From assembly GCA_038146805.1 (NCBI GenBank), contig JAYQSH010000011.1, positions 62,001 through 126,000 of the forward strand: a stretch of 64,000 nt of DNA, given 5' to 3'. Positions 1 through 8,823 of the stretch are shown here, piece by piece. Made by a program: the position numbers and the translations under genes. The notes beneath the pieces are model-generated. The model did no database searches. It was not told the DNA's origin and saw nothing but the letters and a program-made list of their open reading frames with translations. This stretch comes from CAIYXB01 sp038146805 (GTDB taxonomy: Bacteria > Cyanobacteriota > Vampirovibrionia > LMEP-6097). Position 1 is the first letter of the stretch; every line of letters starts with the position of its first letter.

Positions 1-952
1 CTCTTAATATATATAGATGCCTAGAATGCAGAGATCCTTCTTTGTAACAATCAGGCAACTCAGAAGGTAATGTTACAGGTAGATCTTTAAAAGCTTCGTT
101 ATAACTAGTCCAAATCTTTTCTCTAATTTTCAGATAATCATGTATTTTCTTTAGGTGAACAATACCAAGTGCTGATTGAATATCAGTAAGGTTATATTTA
201 TAACCAAGCATCGAAACGTCATAATGCTTAAAGCCTGAACTTGAAAACCTCTTATATGCATCAACACTTAGTCCATGCAATGAAGCTTGAGCAGCTTTAG
301 TAAAAAGCTCAGTGTCATTAGTAACATAAGCTCCCCCTTCTGCTGTTGTAAGATTTTTTGTAGCATAAAAACTATAACAACCAATATCACCGATAGTACC
401 TACTGCTTGCCCCTTATATTTTGCTTCAATAGTATGAGCCGCATCTTCTACTAGAAATATTTTTTTTTCTTTAGCGAGTGCACGTATTGGATCAAGATCA
501 ACAGGTAAACCTGCCATATGAACAACAATAATTGCTTTTGTTTTATCAGTAATTTTAGCTTCGATTAGTTCTCTTGTAACATTCATTGTCTGTGGATCAC
601 AGTCAACCATTACAGGCTGTGCACCTGTAAAGATTACTGAATTAACAGTAGCGCAAAAGGTAAAAGTTGGTACAATCACTTCATCACCAGCACCTATACC
701 TAAACTTATCATTGCTAAATGAAGTGCCGCCGTACAAGAATTTACTAGCTGTGTATGCTTAACTCCAAGGAAATTAGATAGATCATCAGCAAATTGCTTG
801 TTTTTAGGACCTGTTCCGATCCATCCTGATCTTAGAGATTCAACTACGCTTTCAATTGCTTCTTCTTCAACAATTGGAGAGCTAAAAACAAGAAAATTTT
901 CTCTTGTTTTAGAACCACCTTCAATTGCAAGTTTTTCTTTTAACTTAGACAT
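1..952 (-). CDS. DegT/DnrJ/EryC1/StrS-family sugar aminotransferase (C-terminus cut by window edge)
   Basis: This is a PLP-dependent aminotransferase of the DegT/DnrJ/EryC1/StrS family, which puts an amino group on nucleotide-activated keto-sugars. It was read directly from the reverse strand, with an ATG at 952-950 and an open frame of about 317 codons that runs off the window edge. The motif VEDAAHT (with the PLP-contacting Asp) is followed by GCYSFYATKNLTTAEGG, whose lysine (about residue 199) is the expected Schiff-base lysine. The N-terminal stretch SGWIGTGP is also typical. It lies 12 bp downstream of rfbB on the same strand, so a dTDP-4-keto-sugar made by RfbB is the likely substrate. 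The exact sugar cannot be told from sequence. Confidence 0.9.
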   Translation of the reverse strand, partial: MSKLKEKLAIEGGSKTRENFLVFSSPIVEEEAIESVVESLRSGWIGTGPKNKQFADDLSNFLGVKHTQLVNSCTAALHLAMISLGIGAGDEVIVPTFTFCATVNSVIFTGAQPVMVDCDPQTMNVTRELIEAKITDKTKAIIVVHMAGLPVDLDPIRALAKEKKIFLVEDAAHTIEAKYKGQAVGTIGDIGCYSFYATKNLTTAEGGAYVTNDTELFTKAAQASLHGLSVDAYKRFSSSGFKHYDVSMLGYKYNLTDIQSALGIVHLKKIHDYLKIREKIWTSYNEAFKDLPVTLPSELPDCYKEGSLHSRHLYILR

Positions 953-964
953 TCGCAAAAACCT

Positions 965-1915
965 TTAACCATGATTCATTTTTTTATACCAATCAATTGT
1001 TTCAGACAATTTAGTTTCAAAATCACTTTCCAATTTAAAACCCAAATTTTTGAGCTTAGAACCGTCCATTGAATATCTTATATCGTGCCCCGGTCTATCT
1101 TTAACAAATTCAATTACAGATTCATCTTTACCAAGTATCGAAATAATCTTTTTAGCTAAATCTATATTTTTGATTTCTTTATGACCAGGTATGTTATAGA
1201 TTTCAGAGATTTTACCGTTGTTACGAACAAAGTCAATCGCCCCGCAATTATCTTCAACATAAATCCAGTCGCGAACATTTAAACCATTTCCATAAATAGG
1301 TACTTTTTGATTATTTCTAATCTTACTAATAATCACTGGAATTAATTTTTCTGGGTACTGATATGGGCCAAAATTATTACTTGATCTTGTAATAATTACA
1401 GGTAAACCAAAAGTCTTATAGTAAGATCTCACTAAACAATCTGCTCCTGCTTTTGATGCTGAGTAAGGGTTGTTTGGTTCTATCCTAGAATCTTCTTTAG
1501 TAGATGGATCTGTTTCAGATAGCGAACCATAAACTTCATCTGTACTGATTTGAATAAACAATTCCGGTTCTTTTCTAAGGCACTGTTGCATTAGGTTCTG
1601 TGTACCAATTATATTATTAGTTGTAAAAATTTCTGGAGTTATAATTGAGTTATCTACATGCGACTTAGCTGCAAAATTAACAACTTGATCAAATTTATGT
1701 TTATCAAATAAACCCTGTAAAGGTTCTTTGTCTAGCAAAGAAAACTTAAAGTGTTCATATCTCCTTGAATCGTTATTATCATGATTATTTTTAGAAATCT
1801 CAAAGTCTAATTCATCAATATTGAAAATTTGAACATCATCATACTTACTTAAAAGTAAATGTATAAAGTTTGTACCTATAAAACCATTTCCACCTGTAAC
1901 TAGTATTTTTTTCAT
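965..1915 (-). CDS. rfbB: dTDP-glucose 4,6-dehydratase
   Basis: This extended short-chain dehydrogenase converts dTDP-glucose to dTDP-4-keto-6-deoxyglucose in the cytoplasm. At 316 aa it is close to family length. The NAD-binding GGNGFIG is at residues 8-14, STDEVYG (the RfbB signature with Thr/Asp/Glu active-site residues) at 124-130, and the catalytic YxxxK at Y151/K155. The C-terminal DRPGHDxRY motif binds the nucleotide-sugar. It is transcribed away from rfbA, with 117 bp between the two start codons. The pair supplies dTDP-keto-sugar to the aminotransferase at 1-952. Confidence 0.93.
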   Translation of the reverse strand: MKKILVTGGNGFIGTNFIHLLLSKYDDVQIFNIDELDFEISKNNHDNNDSRRYEHFKFSLLDKEPLQGLFDKHKFDQVVNFAAKSHVDNSIITPEIFTTNNIIGTQNLMQQCLRKEPELFIQISTDEVYGSLSETDPSTKEDSRIEPNNPYSASKAGADCLVRSYYKTFGLPVIITRSSNNFGPYQYPEKLIPVIISKIRNNQKVPIYGNGLNVRDWIYVEDNCGAIDFVRNNGKISEIYNIPGHKEIKNIDLAKKIISILGKDESVIEFVKDRPGHDIRYSMDGSKLKNLGFKLESDFETKLSETIDWYKKMNHG

Positions 1916-2032
1916 TACTATTATTATTCCCGATTTGCTCTAATTGATAAAGATGCAATTTGTTATTATCTTACACTTGGCTTAAGCAAAGTTTTATAAT
2001 GTAGAATATTGGTTGAAGGGAATAATAAATAA

Positions 2033-3066
2033 ATGAAAGGCGTAATTCTATCAGGTGGAAAAGGTTCAAGATTAGCTCCAATTACAGATGACTATCCAAA
2101 ACAACTAGTACCAGTTTTGGGAAGCCTATTTTATTTCACTGCATTGATAATTTAAAAAAAGCTGAGATAAATGATGTTCAAATTGTTCTTAGTCATGAAA
2201 CTGGAAAAATTATTGAAGAAAAAGTTAAAGCTGAAAACTTTGACATGAACATAAGTTTCATATACCAAGATGAGCCAAGAGGTTTAGCGCATGCGATTAG
2301 TATAAATAAAGATTTTACAGGTGATGATGATTTTGTTGTTTTACTTGGAGATAATATTTTAGATGAGTCTTTGTTTAAATTAAGAAGAAAATACTATGAC
2401 TCAAAAGCAGATTCTCTGATCTTAATTAAAGAAGTCGACCATCCATATGATTTTGGTGTAGTTAAATTTGGTGCAGATGGCAAAGCTGAGAAATTAGTTG
2501 AGAAACCTAAAGAGTTCATTTCTAGCTATGCAATTGTTGGAGTTTATATTTTCAACAAAAGTATCTACGATCAAATCGAAGTCTTAAAGCCAAGTCATAG
2601 AGGAGAGCTTGAAATTACCGACGCTATTTCAAACCAAGTTGAATCAAATATCAACGTAAGCACTCATATTCTAGAGTCGTACTGGTTCGATTCTGGAACT
2701 AGAGCTGGACTATTAGAAGCAAACAAAACTTTGTTAATTGAGGCAAATAAATTTGATAACGTTGATTCAAATGTCAAAGACAGCTATTTACATGGAAATA
2801 TTGACATAAAAGAAAAAACTAGTATCGAAAACTCAAATTTAATGGGACCAATTTTCATAGGCAAAAATGTAAAGATTTACAACTCTACTATCGGTCCATT
2901 CACTACAATTGCAGACAACTGTGTAATAGAAAATTGTGAGCTTCAAGAAACAATAGTTATGGAAGATACCTTTATAAAAGATGCTTATTGTATAGCATCA
3001 GTTGTTCATAGAGGTATGGAAATTGAAGGCAAGCAAACTATTATTAACAAGCTGTTTGCAGGTTAA
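2033..3066 (+). CDS. rfbA: glucose-1-phosphate thymidylyltransferase, long form (single-base frameshift in this sequence)
   Basis: RfbA/RmlA joins dTTP and glucose-1-phosphate to make dTDP-glucose. The frame from ATG 2033 begins MKGVILSGGKGSRLAP, the nucleotidyltransferase loop, but stops early. A second frame takes over and runs to 3066. Adding one A to the AA at 2122-2123 restores VLGKPILFH and gives a protein of about 344 aa. Later motifs include YQDEPRGLAHAI, the LLGDNI metal site and ESYWFDSGT. The last 110 or so residues look like a left-handed beta-helix (GNIDIKEKTSIENS..IFIGKNVKI), as in the long RmlA form. The break is a homopolymer change, so sequence error is more likely than a true pseudogene. 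It overlaps the convergent amidohydrolase by 23 bp. Confidence 0.88.
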
Positions 3067-3853
3067 GTCCAAGAAAATCAGCAATATTTTTGTAAGCAAT
3101 ATTTTCAGCTTTCTCTTTAGAGATTGGTTCAGCAAACTGATTAAAGCGCTTTGCTAACTGCTCAAGCCTATACTCAGGGTGATCGGAACCAACACAAATT
3201 CTTCTATCAAAGTTTTTAAAAAGAAACTGAATATCAAGATCCAACGAGCTTCCCTCGTACTTCATAATTGTCAAAGATAGATCAAGCAAAATATTTTTAT
3301 ATGCTCTTGCTAATTCCATAAACTTCATCAATTCAACAGCTCCAGCATGAACCAAAAGAAATTTTAAGTTAGGAAATTTCTGAGCTAAATTAGAAATTGA
3401 ATCAAATACTGGGCAGGTGTCCAAAGAGCCGAAATAATAGGTACACAAAAATACTGGGAACTCTATTTCTTCACAAACACTAAAAAGTAAATCAACTTCT
3501 TCAGAAGCTATTTTAAATTTAGATCGACGAGGATGAAGTTTTATGGCGTGGAAGCCTAACTCTTTTAAATACAGCAGTTTTTCTTTTATTTGAAGAGGAC
3601 TTAAATCTTTACAAACTAATGGATTAAAAGCAGCAATTGGAAAAATATTGTCATATTTTTTTGCTTCTGCCGCAAAACTTTCATGAGTATACTCACCAAC
3701 ATTCTCCAGTGCAACCGCACATGCCCACTTGACTTGGCTTGTTTCTAGAGTCTTAGCTAATCCTTCGAAACTACACTCAAGACCTCTACCTAAATAATCT
3801 GCACTCACACAAGGATGAGCTAAAACATCAAATATTTTCACTTCATTAGCCAT
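3044..3853 (-). CDS. amidohydrolase-related TIM-barrel protein
   Basis: This 269-aa protein resembles the amidohydrolase-2 (PF04909-like) TIM-barrel family, whose members hydrolyse or decarboxylate small carboxylic substrates. Features seen are an early DVLAHPC with a His near residue 13, IKLHPRR, LLVHAGAVELMKFM with the strand-end His, and CVGSDHPEYR, the usual late Asp of the metal site. It is the last gene of a three-gene minus-strand operon. Its ATG overlaps the stop codon of the upstream glycosidase-like gene (TAATG), so translation is probably coupled. The substrate is unknown. A role in tailoring an unusual sugar or its side group is inferred from the glycan-locus setting. Confidence 0.7.
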   Translation of the reverse strand: MANEVKIFDVLAHPCVSADYLGRGLECSFEGLAKTLETSQVKWACAVALENVGEYTHESFAAEAKKYDNIFPIAAFNPLVCKDLSPLQIKEKLLYLKELGFHAIKLHPRRSKFKIASEEVDLLFSVCEEIEFPVFLCTYYFGSLDTCPVFDSISNLAQKFPNLKFLLVHAGAVELMKFMELARAYKNILLDLSLTIMKYEGSSLDLDIQFLFKNFDRRICVGSDHPEYRLEQLAKRFNQFAEPISKEKAENIAYKNIADFLGLNLQTAC

Positions 3854-4782
3854 TAACCTATCTCCATTTTTGCTATGCCAAGACCTTCTTTACCATATTC
3901 ATTTCCGTTAAATATCATATAAACTTCTTTCTCATGCTGGAACACATGAGAGTAAGCTAAAGCTTTAGAATCCCAACCTTCTTTTGAAGTTTCAATACCT
4001 GCAGATTCATCATCTCTAGTCCAATTTATGCCATCTTCTGAAAAAGCATATCCAAGTTTATAGTGCTCGCCTCTATAAGAAAACCACATATGATACTTCC
4101 CATCAAGCTTAATAACACTTGGTCTTGAGATTGCAAATTCATCGTCATATTTAAAATCAATACAGTTATGCTCTGATCTCTTCCAGACCTTACCATCACT
4201 AGATTCAGCATAACGTATCAAGTAATAGTGCTTTATTGAGTCACCTTGTTTTTCCCACTTTAGAAAAGTTGTGTACCACATCTTCATGACAGAATCTTCT
4301 GCAATGATACAGGCAGAGCCTGTACCTAAATATTCTTCATTAGTTCTAGGTAAGATTGGAGCCTTTGATACTCTTTTAAATTCATTAGGACTTACCTCAA
4401 TCGCAAGCCCGGAATGGTTTTGAAAGCGAGAAATAACAGTTGGCATCCAACCTACATAAGACATATAAGTCTTGCCATTAAAATCACATAAATAAGGATA
4501 AGAAACCCCATTTTCATCAAAGGCACCAATATCTCCAAATGTAAAAATCGGATCTGCTTGAATATTCACTGGCAACAAAGGATCATTAATATCAACAGAA
4601 ACAATGCCGATAGAGGATCTATTAGAGTCATCTCTACCTGTTACGTAGATATCATAAATGGAGGTATTTTCTCTTCTACGAGCATAGGATGGTCCAGTAA
4701 AAGTTGACATCCAATAAATATTAGGGTCTGGAGCAATAATTCTCCCAATTTTCCGAAATTTAAATTTTTTCCTTGTAGCCAT
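3853..4782 (-). CDS. glycoside hydrolase 43/32/130-like beta-propeller protein
   Basis: This 309-aa cytoplasmic protein has no signal peptide. It shows repeated short beta-blade motifs of the five-bladed propeller glycosidases, such as KTYMSYVGWM, VMKMWYTTFL, KYHMWFSYRG and YMIFNGNEYG. Such proteins appear in surface-glycan loci as predicted glycosidases or phosphorylases acting on small sugar substrates. I could not identify the catalytic acids with certainty. It sits between the 2OG oxygenase (2 bp upstream) and the amidohydrolase (1-bp stop/start overlap), so the three are almost certainly co-transcribed. A cytoplasmic location suggests it works on a precursor rather than on exported polysaccharide. 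Confidence 0.65.
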   Translation of the reverse strand: MATRKKFKFRKIGRIIAPDPNIYWMSTFTGPSYARRRENTSIYDIYVTGRDDSNRSSIGIVSVDINDPLLPVNIQADPIFTFGDIGAFDENGVSYPYLCDFNGKTYMSYVGWMPTVISRFQNHSGLAIEVSPNEFKRVSKAPILPRTNEEYLGTGSACIIAEDSVMKMWYTTFLKWEKQGDSIKHYYLIRYAESSDGKVWKRSEHNCIDFKYDDEFAISRPSVIKLDGKYHMWFSYRGEHYKLGYAFSEDGINWTRDDESAGIETSKEGWDSKALAYSHVFQHEKEVYMIFNGNEYGKEGLGIAKMEIG

Positions 4783-4784
4783 TT

Positions 4785-5585
4785 TTAATCTTCTAATTGT
4801 AATGAATTTGCAGTAGTTGTATTCGCTAAAGTCTTAATTACTGAAACTAAGCATATCCAACGCCCTTTAAATGAAAGCCAATCCATATCACTGTCAGGAT
4901 CTATATCGGCAACTCCGTGAGCAACTTGGGCATTACAAAACAAAACATCACCTTTATTCATATAAGAGTCAGTATTAATTACTTCACCTTCATCACCAAC
5001 TACATAGCCACCACCATTTTTATAGTCAGTACCAAAATCACTCATCATCAATATAGGAACACATAGCTGATGTTCATCTACTGGGTCAGCATGTCTTTTA
5101 ATACAGCCTCCTCCTTGAGGGTAAAATTGATAAGAAAGCCTAGAAATAAAACCATCTTTAGGAGTAGTTTCTAAAAATGAATCTTGTTCCAAACCACTAA
5201 GAAGGTTTTTTAAGTTATAAACAGGCTTCATTAAAGTAAACATATCAAATACATTTTGATTCCAAGGGTGAAACATAAATTGATGCATTATACCTTTAAC
5301 ATATGATCTTTGATCCAACTGTTGTACTCTATGAAAGTCAGGACATCCTTCTTGTAAGTGATGATATGAAGGTAAAGAGTTTTGTCCAACTCCCATTAAA
5401 TAAGTTTTGATCTGGTCTAATTTACTTGGATTAACAAAGTTTTTAATAACATAGCCATCACCATCTAATATGTCCAGCCTCATACTTTGAATTAATTCCT
5501 TATTAGAGAGCAAGCTTAGATCATAGTCAATGATTTTCACTTCTCTAGCTTTCTGTGGACTAATCTTATCTACCATTCCTATCAA
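4785..5585 (-). CDS. 2-oxoglutarate/Fe(II)-dependent dioxygenase (PhyH-like)
   Basis: This 266-aa protein resembles phytanoyl-CoA dioxygenase-type 2OG-Fe(II) oxygenases, which hydroxylate small molecules. The iron-binding facial triad is visible: H165-x-D167 (KRHADP) and H223 (VAHGVAD), with R242 (FKGRW) placed to hold 2-oxoglutarate. The N-terminal LDGDGYVIKNFV is the usual first strand of the jelly-roll region. It is the first gene of the minus-strand trio and is divergent from the GT2 gene, with only 33 bp between the start codons. Its substrate is unknown. Oxidation of a sugar or sugar-linked acyl group is an inference from context. Confidence 0.75.
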   Translation of the reverse strand: MIGMVDKISPQKAREVKIIDYDLSLLSNKELIQSMRLDILDGDGYVIKNFVNPSKLDQIKTYLMGVGQNSLPSYHHLQEGCPDFHRVQQLDQRSYVKGIMHQFMFHPWNQNVFDMFTLMKPVYNLKNLLSGLEQDSFLETTPKDGFISRLSYQFYPQGGGCIKRHADPVDEHQLCVPILMMSDFGTDYKNGGGYVVGDEGEVINTDSYMNKGDVLFCNAQVAHGVADIDPDSDMDWLSFKGRWICLVSVIKTLANTTTANSLQLED

Positions 5586-5618
5586 TTATACAAGAGATTA
5601 GTGTAGAATGATTATGAT

Positions 5619-6554
5619 ATGAAAAATATATTTATATCAGTTGTTATACCTTGCTATTCATGCAACAACACCTTAAAAGAATTAGAGCAGCAACTTTGTG
5701 AAACTTTATCAGGGCAAGGTTTTAACTACGAAATAATTTTTGTAAATGATCATAGCCCTCAAGATGATTGGCAAATCATCACTGAGTTGGCGCAAAACAA
5801 CCCTAAAGTAATAGGAATAAATTTCTCAAAAAACTTTGGACAACACTTTGCTATTACTGCAGGATTAGATCACTCAAAAGGTGACTTTGTTGTAGTTATG
5901 GATGGAGATCTAGAAGATAAGCCTGAAGATATCATCAAGTTATACAATAAACAAAAAGAAGGTTTTGACTTAGTTTACGGTAAAAAAACTTCTAGGGGTA
6001 AGAAAAACTTTATAGATAACTTTCTTTCTAACGCTTATTACAAAATATATGATTTCCTTGCAAATAGCGAGCAAAGCACCAATAATGCAAGCTTTGTTTT
6101 GATGAGCAGAAAAGTTGTTGAATCCTATAAATCTCTCGGTGAGAAGAAAAGGCAGTTTGCCCCTCTGCTGAATTTTTTAGGATTTAGAAAAGGGACTGTG
6201 ATACTTGAAGAGAACTTGGATCAAGACCAGCCAACGACTTATACTTTCAGTAAACGTTTTGACATGGCCCTCACTGGGATTATTGCAAATTCTACAAAGT
6301 TATTAAAAATATGCACCCTCTTAGGCTTATGCATATCTAGTTTTGCTTTTATCTATGCCATAACAATAGTTGCATTAAAGATTTTTGGCATTCCTGTAAA
6401 AATTGGTTGGAGTAGTTTAATAATTTCAATATTTCTTATGGGAGGAATAATTTTGTCTTTCCTAGGTGTTGTAGCTCTTTACATTGAAACAATCATTACA
6501 GAAGTTAAATCTAGACCACTTTATATAGTTAGTGATACAATTAACCTTAATTAA
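5619..6554 (+). CDS. family 2 glycosyltransferase, polyprenyl-phosphate glycosyltransferase type (DPM1/GtrB-like)
   Basis: This 311-aa protein has an N-terminal GT-A domain (ISVVIPCYSCNNTL, then FVNDHSPQDD) with the metal site D95-G-D97 in VVVMDGDLEDKPEDI. That combination is typical of transferases that load a sugar onto a polyprenyl phosphate. Two hydrophobic helices near the C-terminus (about 230-255 and 265-295) anchor it in the inner membrane, as in GtrB and ArnC. A polyprenyl-linked sugar would be a donor for a GT-C enzyme, and a GT-C-like protein is encoded five genes on, at 9852. Its TAA stop overlaps the next ATG. A -10-like TAGAAT at 5604-5609 ends 9 bp before the ATG, implying a very short leader. 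Confidence 0.88.
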   Translation: MKNIFISVVIPCYSCNNTLKELEQQLCETLSGQGFNYEIIFVNDHSPQDDWQIITELAQNNPKVIGINFSKNFGQHFAITAGLDHSKGDFVVVMDGDLEDKPEDIIKLYNKQKEGFDLVYGKKTSRGKKNFIDNFLSNAYYKIYDFLANSEQSTNNASFVLMSRKVVESYKSLGEKKRQFAPLLNFLGFRKGTVILEENLDQDQPTTYTFSKRFDMALTGIIANSTKLLKICTLLGLCISSFAFIYAITIVALKIFGIPVKIGWSSLIISIFLMGGIILSFLGVVALYIETIITEVKSRPLYIVSDTINLN

Positions 6555-7800
6555 TGCAAAATAACAAAGATCAAATTGTGCATATCTTGGGTGCTAGCTA
6601 TAACCAAGAATGTTTAATAAAAGCTGCAAAGTCTCTTGGTTACAAAGTCTTAGTCACTGATATGTACGAGAATCCACCATGTAAAGATTTAGCAGATTTT
6701 TTTGAGCAAGTAAATACTGTAGATGAGAATAAAACTCTTTCGGTTGCAAAAAAATATAAAATATCAGCAATAACTACTGACCAAACTGATGTTGCGGTTA
6801 AAACGGTCGCTTTTGTTGCTCAAGAGCTTAAGCTTAAAGGTTTAGACTATCAAAAAGCAATAAACTTTACAAATAAATACGCTATGAAAAAAAAGCTTCA
6901 AGACTTTCTTCCAGAGCGATACCAAAAAAGTATAGTACCATTTTATTTTTCAAAAGATGAAACTGAAGTAAGAGACAAAGTTAGAGGCTTATTCGCTGAA
7001 TACAAAACAAATAAACTTGTCATAAAACCAATTAATAGCCAAGGAAGTAAAGGTGTCTTTATTATTAATAAAACAGACACTGAAGAAAGCTTAGAAAAGA
7101 TATTAGATATATCTTTTAAAGAAAGTTTTTCTGAGGGGATTGTAATTGAGCCTTTTATCGGAGGGTATGAAACAGCAATTGAAAGCTTCACATACAAAGC
7201 TAAAACTCAAACTCTTTGTATCTCTAGAAAGCATCATTATGAGAATAACCCTTGCTTGGATCAAAGAGTAGAGTTTTTGGTGATCTTGCTCCTGAGCTTG
7301 AAAAAAGAATCGAAGAAATTAATAATGAGGTGATTCATTGCCTTGGGCTTGATGAGGGTATTACTCACGCTGAGTATAAAATATATGAAAATGAGGTTTA
7401 TTTAATAGAAATTGCTGCAAGAGGAGCAGGAACAAATGTAAGCGGTAAAATCGTTCCCTACCTTAGCGAATTTAATACTAATGAAAATATCATCAAACTA
7501 TCTCTAGGATTGGAACCACAAACAAAGATAAGCGATTATCACAATAGATTTGCAGTCCTTGATTTTATAAACCTTGAAATTAAACATGAAAGAATGGTTA
7601 AGAAGGTTGAAGTGGATGACAGAATTAATACATTGGTCAATGAATACAGGATCAATATAAAAAAAGGTGATATCATAAAACAATCTAGGGACAGTCGTAC
7701 TAGAGTTGGTCACCTGATTATTTTAAGTGACCAAAGTCCTGAGGATGTAAAAACCAAACTTAACGAGGCTCGTAGCCTTATAAAAATTCAATATGAATAG
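6554..7800 (+). CDS. ATP-grasp domain ligase (single-base frameshift in this sequence)
   Basis: This is an ATP-grasp enzyme, a family that forms C-N or similar bonds through an acyl-phosphate. The N-terminal pre-ATP-grasp Rossmann part reads VHILGASYNQECLIKAAK. The ATP-binding strand is LVIKPINSQGSKGVF, followed by EGIVIEPFIGGYETAIESF. The frame breaks at a T run (7274-7278). One extra T restores VEFFGDLAPELEKRI and continues through YLIEIAARGAGTNVSG, the metal-binding end of the grasp domain, to 7800, giving about 415 aa. The start overlaps the GT2 stop (TAATG) and the end overlaps the aldolase start by 8 bp, so the group is translationally coupled. The ligated substrates are unknown. An amino or hydroxy acid made by the next two gene products is possible. 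Confidence 0.85.
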
Positions 7801-8821
7801 TTCACCAATAATTTTAGATTGTACTTTAAGAGATGGTACCTATGTTGCTAGTTTTAGTGAAAGTGAAATAGGTGAAATTACAGAAAAACTTTCTATTTGT
7901 GGAATTAAGTATATTGAAGTTGGACATGGCTTAGGCATGGGCTATCAAAGACTCAAGCCAGAATTAATGAAAGACGCTGACTTCATTGCTGCTGCAACAA
8001 AAAGAGTAAAGAACAATGCAAAACTCGGTACCTTTTTCATTCCTGGTGTTGGTAATAAAGATGATATAACTGAAGCAAAAAAACTTGGTCTAGATTTTAT
8101 TCGTATTGGTACTAATGCCTCAGATCATGAGAAAGCTATACCGTTTATAAACCATGCTAAAGAACAGGGTCTTGAGACTTATTATAACTCGATGAAGTCT
8201 TACACTTTGAGTCCTTTAAAGTTTGCAAAGATGGCAACAGAGGTTGAAAAAGCTGGAGTTGATGGTGTCTATCTTGTTGATAGTGCTGGAGGCATGTTTC
8301 CGGATCAAGTGTCAGAGTATATTAGAGTCACTCGAGAGAATGTAAAATGCAAAATTGGCTTTCATGGTCACAATAATCTTATGCTTGCAAATGCAAATAT
8401 TATTTCCTCAATTGAGAATGGTGCTGACTTGATAGATACAACTTTACTTGGTCTCGGTAGAGGCGGTGGTAATGCTCCTACTGAAATAGTTTTATATATT
8501 GTAGACAAGATGGGAATAAAAAATAAAATTGATAACAAAGAAATTTTAGAACTAAGTAAAAAAGTTAATATTGCTAAAAACTCCAAACTTGATACGAGTG
8601 GATTTGATTTAGATATTATTGGTGGCTTTGCAATGTTCCACTCTGGTTTTACTGAGACTTTTTCAAGAATAGCTGAGCACCATAGAGTTGATTTAAGAGA
8701 TTTAATTATCAAAGTTTCTGAGATTAATAATGAAAACCCTAGTGATCGACTTATAGCTGAAATTGCTGAAGAAATCCAAAACAATAACTCTAAAGTTTTT
8801 TCTCCAAGGAGTGTTAAATAG
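7793..8821 (+). CDS. HMGL-like aldolase family protein (4-hydroxy-2-oxovalerate aldolase / DmpG-like)
   Basis: This 342-aa enzyme belongs to the HMG-CoA lyase-like TIM-barrel family. LDCTLRDGTY at residues 9-18 supplies the metal-binding Asp (D14), and GFHGHNNL supplies the metal-binding histidines H191 and H193. DSAGGMFP (163-170) and IDTTLLGLGRGGGNAPTE match the DmpG/4-hydroxy-2-oxovalerate aldolase branch more than isopropylmalate synthase. Such enzymes make or split C-C bonds between pyruvate or acetyl-CoA and a carbonyl compound. In aromatic degradation DmpG is paired with an acetaldehyde dehydrogenase. Here the next gene encodes a Rossmann-like protein that could play a similar part, but I did not recognise it as DmpF. 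Confidence 0.8.
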   Translation: MNSSPIILDCTLRDGTYVASFSESEIGEITEKLSICGIKYIEVGHGLGMGYQRLKPELMKDADFIAAATKRVKNNAKLGTFFIPGVGNKDDITEAKKLGLDFIRIGTNASDHEKAIPFINHAKEQGLETYYNSMKSYTLSPLKFAKMATEVEKAGVDGVYLVDSAGGMFPDQVSEYIRVTRENVKCKIGFHGHNNLMLANANIISSIENGADLIDTTLLGLGRGGGNAPTEIVLYIVDKMGIKNKIDNKEILELSKKVNIAKNSKLDTSGFDLDIIGGFAMFHSGFTETFSRIAEHHRVDLRDLIIKVSEINNENPSDRLIAEIAEEIQNNNSKVFSPRSVK

Positions 8822-8823
8822 AA

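Noticed and set aside
2245..3066. Independent 273-aa gene starting at 2245
   Set aside because: It is the rear part of rfbA after a one-base frameshift. The true N-terminus with GGKGSRL lies upstream in another frame.
4026..4211. Small frames inside ordinary genes (for example 4026-4211, 6943-7197, 8368-8784, 21740-22081)
   Set aside because: All lie within well-supported genes in other frames and resemble no protein family.
7252..7800. Separate 182-aa gene downstream of the ATP-grasp start
   Set aside because: It is the C-terminal part of the same ATP-grasp protein after a one-base change in a T run.
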